From: Paraburkholderia piptadeniae
Lineage (GTDB): Bacteria; Pseudomonadota; Gammaproteobacteria; Burkholderiales; Burkholderiaceae
Length of the DNA: 45,650 bases
Assembly (NCBI RefSeq): GCF_900007165.1
Contig: NZ_CYGY02000095.1
Span: forward strand, 1-45,650
Reading direction: 5' to 3'
A program made the translations under genes and the position numbers. Shown piece after piece: positions 40,405 through 45,650 of this stretch. How positions within the stretch are numbered: position 1 is the first letter of the stretch; every line of letters begins with the position of its first letter. Under the pieces are notes generated by a model that was not told where the DNA came from, did no database searches, and saw only the letters and a list, made by a program, of their open reading frames with translations.

Positions 40405-41253
40405 ATGGACACCACTCTCGCCACCTTCGAAAAGGACGTCATCAGCGCATCGATGCTCACGCCCGTACTGGTCGACTTCTGGGCGCCGTGGTGCGGACCG
40501 TGCAAGACGCTCGGCCCGATGCTCGAAAAGCTCGAAGCCGAGTACGAAGGCAAATGGCGTCTCGTGAAGGTGAACGTCGACGAGAACCAGGAACTGGCCG
40601 CGCACTTCCAGGTGCGCAGCATTCCGCACGTCGTCGCCTTCGCGGACGGACGGCCTGTCGATCAGTTCATCGGCGTGCTGCCGGAAGGCCAGTTGCGCCA
40701 GTTTCTCGACCGCCTCGTGCCCGACAGCGCGGAAGCGGCGCGCGCCGAAGCGGCCGTGGCCATTTCCGAAGGCCGCCGCGAAGATGCGTACGACGCGCTG
40801 AAGGCCGCGCTTGCATTCGATCCGGGCTACGACGAAGCGCGGCTCGATCTGATGGAGTTGCTGCTCGAAGATCATCGCGTCGAGGAAGCGCAGAAGGAAA
40901 ACGATCTGCTGTCGCCGAAAACGACGCAGGGCATCGACGCGCGCTACAACGCCATCAAGACGCGGCTCGATGCCGTCGATGCCGCCGCCGACCTGCCGCC
41001 CACGGATGCGCTCGAAGCGCGCGTCGGCGAAAATCCCGACGACCTCGAAGCGCGTTTCGATCTCGCGAGCGCGCTCATCGCGCGGCGCAAGTACGACCCG
41101 GCGCTCGAGCATCTGCTCGCGATCGTGCAGCGCGACCGCACGTTCCGCGACGACATCGGCCGCAAGACGATGCTGTCGGTGTTCGACCTTGCCGCGCATC
41201 AGCCGGAACTGGTGTCGAAGTGGCGGCGCAGGCTGAGCGCGGCGCTGAACTGA
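40405..41253 (+). CDS. cnoX: Thioredoxin-TPR co-chaperone (CnoX/YbbN family)
   Basis: A 282-residue protein. The N-terminal thioredoxin domain (about 5-108) has an intact redox centre Cys30-Gly-Pro-Cys33 (FWAPWCGPCK), and the cis-Pro loop VRSIPHVV is present. The C-terminal part (about 112-282) has TPR-like helices ('EAAVAISEGRREDAYDALKA', 'DLEARFDLASALIARRKYD'). E. coli CnoX, which protects oxidised proteins and passes them to GroEL/DnaK, lacks the CxxC; many others keep it and may also reduce disulphides. AAGGAAGAG precedes the ATG. Confidence 0.92.
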   Translation: MDTTLATFEKDVISASMLTPVLVDFWAPWCGPCKTLGPMLEKLEAEYEGKWRLVKVNVDENQELAAHFQVRSIPHVVAFADGRPVDQFIGVLPEGQLRQFLDRLVPDSAEAARAEAAVAISEGRREDAYDALKAALAFDPGYDEARLDLMELLLEDHRVEEAQKENDLLSPKTTQGIDARYNAIKTRLDAVDAAADLPPTDALEARVGENPDDLEARFDLASALIARRKYDPALEHLLAIVQRDRTFRDDIGRKTMLSVFDLAAHQPELVSKWRRRLSAALN

Positions 41254-41285
41254 CGGTCCTTATCGTTCGCTTCCGATGCAGCATG

Positions 41286-41313
41286 AAAAACGCGGCCACG
41301 TGGCCGCGTTTTT
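41286..41313. terminator. Perfectly palindromic bidirectional terminator
   Basis: 28 bases are an exact palindrome: A5, then CGCGGCCACGTGGCCGCG, then T5. It forms a very stable stem with a tiny ACGT apex and serves both the cnoX and tcdA ends. Confidence 0.92.
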
Positions 41314-41334
41314 CGTTGATGCAAGAGATTCGCT

Positions 41335-42204
41335 TCAGGCCGCCTGCTTCGCGAGCGCTCGCAATACATGCGACACGGCGGCAAATCCGAAGCTCGCCGT
41401 CACGCACACACTCGATCCGAAGCCCGCGCAGTTCAAGCCCACGGGCCCATGATGACCGGGCGACGTCGTGATGTGCTCAGCCTCTTCGTCGATATCGCAG
41501 ACGGCCGCTTCCGGGTAGATCAGCGGCTCGTCCGAATACACGGCGCTCACCTTGAACTTCGCTTTCGGCCCGCGCGGAAAGCCATGCTGCTTGCGCAACT
41601 GGCCGCGCACTTTCGACAGCAGCGGGTCCTGAATGGTAAGCGCGAGATCGTCGATGCGAATGCGCGTCGGGTCGAGCTGCCCGCCCGCGCCGCCGACGGT
41701 GATCAGAGGCTGCTTGTGCTCGACGCACCACGCGATCAGCGTCGTCTTCGTGCGCACGCTGTCGATCGCATCGATCACATAGTCGAAGCCGCTGCCCAGC
41801 ACCGCGTCGAAGTTATCCGGCTCGATGAAATCTTCGATCACGCGCACATCGCACTGCGGATCGATCAGCCGGATGCGCTCGGCCATCGCGTCGACTTTCG
41901 GCTTGCCGTAGTTGCCGTCGAGCGCGTGAATCTGCCGGTTCGTGTTGCTCTCGGCCACGTTGTCGAGATCGATCAGCGTGATCTTGCCGATCGCCGTGCG
42001 CGCAAGCGCTTCCGCCGCCCACGAACCGACGCCGCCAATGCCGATCACGGCGACATGCGCGCGCTCGAACGCCGCCAGCGCATCCGCGCCGTACAGACGC
42101 GCGACACCTCCGAAGCGGCGCGCGCGGTCGGCCGCATGGTGCGTTTCATGCGTGGTGTGGTCGGTAGTAAGATCGGATTGCTCGGTGACGAGAGGCGTGG
42201 ACAT
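41335..42204 (-). CDS. tcdA: tRNA threonylcarbamoyladenosine dehydratase TcdA
   Basis: A 289-residue ThiF/E1-like enzyme (formerly CsdL/YgdL) that cyclises t6A to ct6A on tRNA using ATP. Shown by 'RFGGVARLYGADAL', the nucleotide loop 'VAVIGIGGVGSWAAEALAR', DLDNVAESNTNRQ, 'DYVIDAIDSVRTKTTLIAWC' and 'CAGFGSSVCVTASFGFAAVS'. ATG 42204 was chosen; the first ~25 residues are His/Thr-rich and poorly conserved, so a somewhat later start is possible. Third tRNA-modification gene in this 10-kb part, after queG and tsaE. Confidence 0.92.
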   Translation of the reverse strand: MSTPLVTEQSDLTTDHTTHETHHAADRARRFGGVARLYGADALAAFERAHVAVIGIGGVGSWAAEALARTAIGKITLIDLDNVAESNTNRQIHALDGNYGKPKVDAMAERIRLIDPQCDVRVIEDFIEPDNFDAVLGSGFDYVIDAIDSVRTKTTLIAWCVEHKQPLITVGGAGGQLDPTRIRIDDLALTIQDPLLSKVRGQLRKQHGFPRGPKAKFKVSAVYSDEPLIYPEAAVCDIDEEAEHITTSPGHHGPVGLNCAGFGSSVCVTASFGFAAVSHVLRALAKQAA

Positions 42205-42413
42205 GATGTGTGGCTTGGCGAATTCAGGCGTGCGCGTGCCGATATCGTGCGGATATCCGCATGCATCCAAGCCCGTATTTTGCCTGATCGCACGCGCAAG
42301 CGCCCGACGTGCGCCGTCGCCTCTTCGCGCTCGAGCCATCGGTACGACACGACTCAAGACAGAAATTCGCGTCCTTCGCTATACTGGCCCCACTGTAGCG
42401 CTTGCATAAAAAT

Positions 42414-43055
42414 ATGAGCACTCTTGCCGACCTCCGCAAAAACTATTCGCTCGGTTCTCTCGACATCGCCGATGTCGATCCCAATCCGTTCCATCAGTTC
42501 GACAAGTGGTTCAAGCAGGCAGTCGATGCGCAACTGCCCGAGCCGAATACGATGACACTCGCGACGGTCGACGCGCGCGGCCGGCCTTCGGCACGCATCG
42601 TGCTGATCAAGGGTGTCGACGAACGCGGCTTCGTCTTCTTCACGAACTACGAAAGCCGCAAGGGCCGCGAACTCGCGGAGAACCCGCACGCAAGCCTTCT
42701 CTTCTACTGGATCGAACTCGAACGCCAGGTGCGCATCGAGGGCACCGTCGTCAAGACGAGCGATGCGGAAAGCGACGCGTACTACGCGTCGCGGCCGCTC
42801 GGCTCGCGCATCGGCGCATGGGCGTCGGACCAGAGCAAGGTAATTGAAAGCCGTGCGCTTCTGGAAGCGCGCGAACGTGAATTCAGCGCACAATACGGAG
42901 AGAGTCCTCCGCGTCCGCCGCACTGGGGCGGCTACCGGCTGATTCCCGACGCGATCGAATTCTGGCAAGGACGGCCATCACGCCTGCACGACCGGCTGCT
43001 CTACACGCGCAGCGACGGCAGCGCCGACTGGACTATCGTCCGCCTGTCGCCCTGA
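42414..43055 (+). CDS. pdxH: Pyridoxamine 5'-phosphate oxidase
   Basis: A 213-residue FMN enzyme making pyridoxal phosphate. Seen in 'LRKNYSLGSLDIADVDPNPF', 'PNTMTLATVDARGRPSARIV', 'GFVFFTNYESRKGRELAENP', 'YYASRPLGSRIGAWASDQS' and the C-terminal 'FWQGRPSRLHDRLLYTR'. ATG 42414 matches the family start; the in-frame TTG at 42402 is unlikely. A TATACT element at 42380-42385 could be its -10. Ribosome site weak. Confidence 0.96.
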   Translation: MSTLADLRKNYSLGSLDIADVDPNPFHQFDKWFKQAVDAQLPEPNTMTLATVDARGRPSARIVLIKGVDERGFVFFTNYESRKGRELAENPHASLLFYWIELERQVRIEGTVVKTSDAESDAYYASRPLGSRIGAWASDQSKVIESRALLEAREREFSAQYGESPPRPPHWGGYRLIPDAIEFWQGRPSRLHDRLLYTRSDGSADWTIVRLSP

Positions 43056-43241
43056 CTCGTCGATAGGCCGGCCCGCGCGCCGCATCGTGCATCCGATGCG
43101 CGACGGCGGCGCAATGCGTGGACGGCTGGATCGCGCGCTGCCCGACGTTCGAATGCGCGACTCACGCGGACCAGGGAGACACGCACGGCGCACTGCGATC
43201 CGACAAGCTTTGCTTTGATTCATTGGACACGGAGAGATCAC

Positions 43242-44456
43242 ATGTTCTGGGAGAAGAAGCTGGCGCAGTGGGTAGAAGAAGTAAAAACGAAGGCCAACAT
43301 TCCGGCGCGCCTCGTGCTGTGGGATGGCCAGCAACACGACTTCGGCACGTTCGCGGCGCCGCGGGTCACGCTGAAAGTGAATAGCGCTTCCGCGCTGCCC
43401 CTCCTGCTCGAACCGAGCCTCGACAATCTGGGCGAGGCCTACGTGAAGGGCAAGATCGACATCGAAGGCAAGCTGTCGGACATCATCAACATCGGCTATT
43501 CGCTTGCGCGCAGCACGGTGACGAGCGCCAGCAAGCTCGCCCGCGTGCGGCGCTATTTCAATCACACGAAAACGTCGGACAAGAAAGCGATCCAGTATCA
43601 CTATGACGTCTCGAACGAGTTCTACAAGCTGTGGCTCGACGAGAACATGGTGTACTCGTGCGCGTACTTCGAAAGCGGCGACGAAGATCTCGCCACCGCG
43701 CAGATCAAGAAGATCGATCACATCCTCACGAAGATCCAGGTGCAGCCCGGCCAGAGCCTGCTCGATATCGGCTGCGGCTGGGGCGCACTCGTGCTGCGCG
43801 CGGCGCAGAAGTTCGGCGCGAAGTGCGTGGGCGTGACGCTCTCGCAGAACCAGTTCGATCTCGCGACGCAGCGCGTGAAAGCCGCGGGCCTCGAAGGCCA
43901 GATCGAAATCCGCCTGCAGGACTATCGCGATATCGAAGGCCAATTCGACCGCGTCACGAGCGTCGGGATGTTCGAGCACGTGGGCCGCAAGAATCTGCCG
44001 ACGTACTTCCAGAAGATTCACGATCTGCTCACGGACGACGGCATCGCGATGAATCACGGCATCACGTCGACCGACTACGACAGCGGCGAAACGGCTCTCG
44101 GCGGCGGCGAATTCATCGACAGGTACGTGTTCCCCGACGGCGAGCTGCCGCATATCAGCCTCGCGCTCGAATCGATGCAGCGCGGCGGGCTCGAAGCGAT
44201 CGACGTCGAAAGCTTGCGCCGCCACTATGCGCACACGCTCGAAATCTGGACGGAAAACTTCGAGGCAAACGCGGAAGCAGCGAAGAAGCTCGTCGACGAC
44301 GAGAAGTTCCGTATCTGGCGTGTGTACCTCGCCGGCTGCGCGTACGCGTTCGAGCACGACGACGTGTCGATCTTTCAGGTCGTGTGCCGCAGGGCGGGAC
44401 ACAGCGCGAAGACGCTGCCGTGGTCGCGCCGCTATATGTACGAGAAGGCGCTGTAG
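43242..44456 (+). CDS. cfa: Cyclopropane-fatty-acyl-phospholipid synthase family methyltransferase
   Basis: A 404-residue SAM-dependent enzyme that adds a methylene bridge to unsaturated chains of membrane phospholipids. The N-terminal lipid-binding domain (about 1-110) is followed by 'IQYHYDVSNEFYKLWLDENM', YSCAYFE, the SAM site LLDIGCGWGALVLRAA, 'TSVGMFEHVGRKNLPTYF' and the end 'FQVVCRRAGHSAKTLPWSRR'. The start at 43242 has GGAGAG upstream. A second CFA-type gene elsewhere is possible; exact product (cyclopropane versus other methylated chain) is inferred. Confidence 0.92.
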   Translation: MFWEKKLAQWVEEVKTKANIPARLVLWDGQQHDFGTFAAPRVTLKVNSASALPLLLEPSLDNLGEAYVKGKIDIEGKLSDIINIGYSLARSTVTSASKLARVRRYFNHTKTSDKKAIQYHYDVSNEFYKLWLDENMVYSCAYFESGDEDLATAQIKKIDHILTKIQVQPGQSLLDIGCGWGALVLRAAQKFGAKCVGVTLSQNQFDLATQRVKAAGLEGQIEIRLQDYRDIEGQFDRVTSVGMFEHVGRKNLPTYFQKIHDLLTDDGIAMNHGITSTDYDSGETALGGGEFIDRYVFPDGELPHISLALESMQRGGLEAIDVESLRRHYAHTLEIWTENFEANAEAAKKLVDDEKFRIWRVYLAGCAYAFEHDDVSIFQVVCRRAGHSAKTLPWSRRYMYEKAL

Positions 44457-44567
44457 AATCGCGCGCAGAATACCGCTTCGGACCGGCTAGCGCGGCATCA
44501 GCATCCCGCTGGTCCGGCCCGGAGCAGGCGCGGTTCACATCAGCGCACTCTCTCTTGCAATGCATCG

Positions 44568-45650
44568 ATGAAAGAAGAAACGCCGGAGCACTCCGCGCAA
44601 CTCGACATGTTCGGCAACCCCGTCGGCGAGACCCCTGCCGCCGACGCTTCGCCACCCACGGCGGCATCCGATACCGCATCGGATACACCTTCCGCGCAGA
44701 CGGGCGCGCCGCCGAAAAAGCGCCGCGCCCGCGATGTCCTCGCCGCGCAGCCGTCCGCCGATATCGTCGAACTCGCGAGCCAGTTGCCGCCGCACGTGCA
44801 TCTGGGCACGTCGACGTGGTCGTTTCCGGGCTGGAAAGGCATCGTCTACGGCGACGATTACAGCAACAGCAAGCTGTCGCGCGATGGCCTCGCGGCATAC
44901 GGCGCGCATCCGCTGCTGCGCACGGTGAGCATCGACCGCTCGTTCTATGCGCCGCTCACGCTCACCGACTATCTGCGCTACGCGCAGCAGGTGCCGGACG
45001 ACTTCCGCTTCATCGTGAAGGCACCCGCGCTCGTCACCGATGCAACCGTGCGCGCCGAGCGCGGCGAGCCGGTGTCGGAGAACCCCTGCTTTCTGAACGC
45101 GCAACTGGCCATCGACGAATTCGCGCAACCTTGCATCGACGGACTTGGCAAGAAGGCGGGCGCGCTCGTGTTCCAGTTCTCGCCGCTGCCGAATGAAATG
45201 CTCGCGCAGCCCGCGCTCTTCGTCGAACGGTTGACGGCGTTCCTGTCGGCGCTGCCCTCGCTCGAAGGCGACACCTGCTATGCCGTTGAGATCCGCGATG
45301 CGTGCCTTTTGACGCCGCGCCTCATCCGCGCGCTGAAGGCGACGGGCGTGCGCTACTGCGTCGGCATTCATGCGCGGATGCCCGATCCTTCGCGCCAGGC
45401 GGCGGCTCTCGCGATGCTCGACGAAGCGCCGTCGGGTCCGCTAATCGTGCGCTGGAGCCTGCATGGCGGCTTCAAGTACGAACAGGCGAAAGCGAAATAC
45501 GAGCCGTTCGACAAGCTCGTCGACGAAGACCCGCAAACGCGTATGGCGCTCGCCGAACTCGCCGCCCGCTACGCAATCGCCGGCCAGCCGGTGCTGATCG
45601 CCGCGAACAACAAGGCCGAAGGCTCGGCGCCGCTAACCCGAAGTTCCAGT
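44568..45650 (+). CDS. DUF72 domain protein (3' end outside window)
   Basis: 361 codons without a stop to the end of the window. The first ~60 residues are low-complexity (Pro/Ala/Ser/Thr-rich). The DUF72 TIM-barrel-like domain then begins with 'VHLGTSTWSFPGWKGIVYGD'. It continues with 'TVSIDRSFYAPLTLTDYLRY', 'DDFRFIVKAPALVTDAT', 'ALVFQFSPLP', 'YAVEIRDACLLTPRLIRALK' and 'LIVRWSLHGGFKYEQAKAKY'. The 'ANNKAEGSAPLT' near the edge is also typical of the family end, so only a few residues are probably missing. The function of DUF72 proteins is not established. The ATG at 44568 has no evident ribosome site. Confidence 0.9.
   Translation, partial: MKEETPEHSAQLDMFGNPVGETPAADASPPTAASDTASDTPSAQTGAPPKKRRARDVLAAQPSADIVELASQLPPHVHLGTSTWSFPGWKGIVYGDDYSNSKLSRDGLAAYGAHPLLRTVSIDRSFYAPLTLTDYLRYAQQVPDDFRFIVKAPALVTDATVRAERGEPVSENPCFLNAQLAIDEFAQPCIDGLGKKAGALVFQFSPLPNEMLAQPALFVERLTAFLSALPSLEGDTCYAVEIRDACLLTPRLIRALKATGVRYCVGIHARMPDPSRQAAALAMLDEAPSGPLIVRWSLHGGFKYEQAKAKYEPFDKLVDEDPQTRMALAELAARYAIAGQPVLIAANNKAEGSAPLTRSSS

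Noticed and set aside
43056..43241. Small gene or RNA between pdxH and cfa
   Set aside because: Only a weak GCATCGTGCATCCGATGC-type hairpin near 43082-43099; no promoter-terminator pair or ribosome site could be matched to it.

Overview
This is a GC-rich, densely coded bacterial chromosome segment. Protein content and gene order point to Burkholderiaceae (Burkholderia / Paraburkholderia / Caballeronia), probably the main chromosome. The strongest signs are the runs sodB-xseA-(gap)-lpxK-Trm112-kdsB-adk, murJ-rpsT-DUF3579-argF-argG-murB-yajQ-plsY-ybaK, and xerD-ogt-queG facing tsaE-N-acetylmuramoyl amidase. No rRNA, tRNA, insertion sequence, prophage or CRISPR array was seen. The genus assignment rests on recalled synteny, not on a search.

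Region 1 (1-14.5 kb) is mixed metabolism and regulation. It holds a glycine-rich protein tail, an aldo/keto reductase and a HutC-type GntR regulator. A CaiB/BaiF CoA-transferase is divergent from an HTH-citrate synthase fusion, with an array of ATCAA/TTGAT half-sites between them. A DUF2917 protein is divergent from a MocR regulator, followed by an MdtD-like efflux pump. The most interesting block is 8.8-11.8 kb: a catalytically degenerate EAL protein overlaps tail-to-tail with an ECF41/SigJ-like sigma factor, which is divergent from a ClpP paralogue. Between sigma gene and clpP lie two back-to-back copies of TGTCAC(A/G)-N16-CGTC, one reading into each gene. This matches the ECF41 promoter type as I recall it and suggests an autoregulated sigma factor that directly drives an orphan ClpP. 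Next come a TetR / isochorismatase-like divergent pair with palindromic operators, and an NYN-nuclease protein with an OST-HTH (LOTUS)-like domain.

Region 2 (14.6-24.2 kb) is core: sodB and xseA (minus strand), lpxK, Trm112, kdsB, adk and an SDR dehydrogenase (plus strand), then murJ and a SirB1-family protein (minus strand). The xseA-lpxK gap lacks the exbB/exbD pair I would expect there, and carries DnaA-box-like sites and a minisatellite.

Region 3 (24.2-34.3 kb): rpsT with its own promoter and a long leader, DUF3579, argF and argG (arginine synthesis), murB divergent from yajQ, plsY and ybaK on the minus strand, and an acyl-CoA synthetase. Region 4 (33.4-38.2 kb): queG-ogt-xerD as a tightly packed minus-strand operon, with divergent tsaE-amidase only 17 bp away. 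Region 5 (38.3-45.65 kb): eamA-type exporter, pirin, cnoX-type thioredoxin/TPR co-chaperone, tcdA, pdxH, cyclopropane fatty acid synthase and a DUF72 protein cut off by the window end.

A recurring oddity is short imperfect tandem repeats (3-5 copies, 10-17 bp period, each with an unrelated unit) in at least six non-coding gaps or gene ends.
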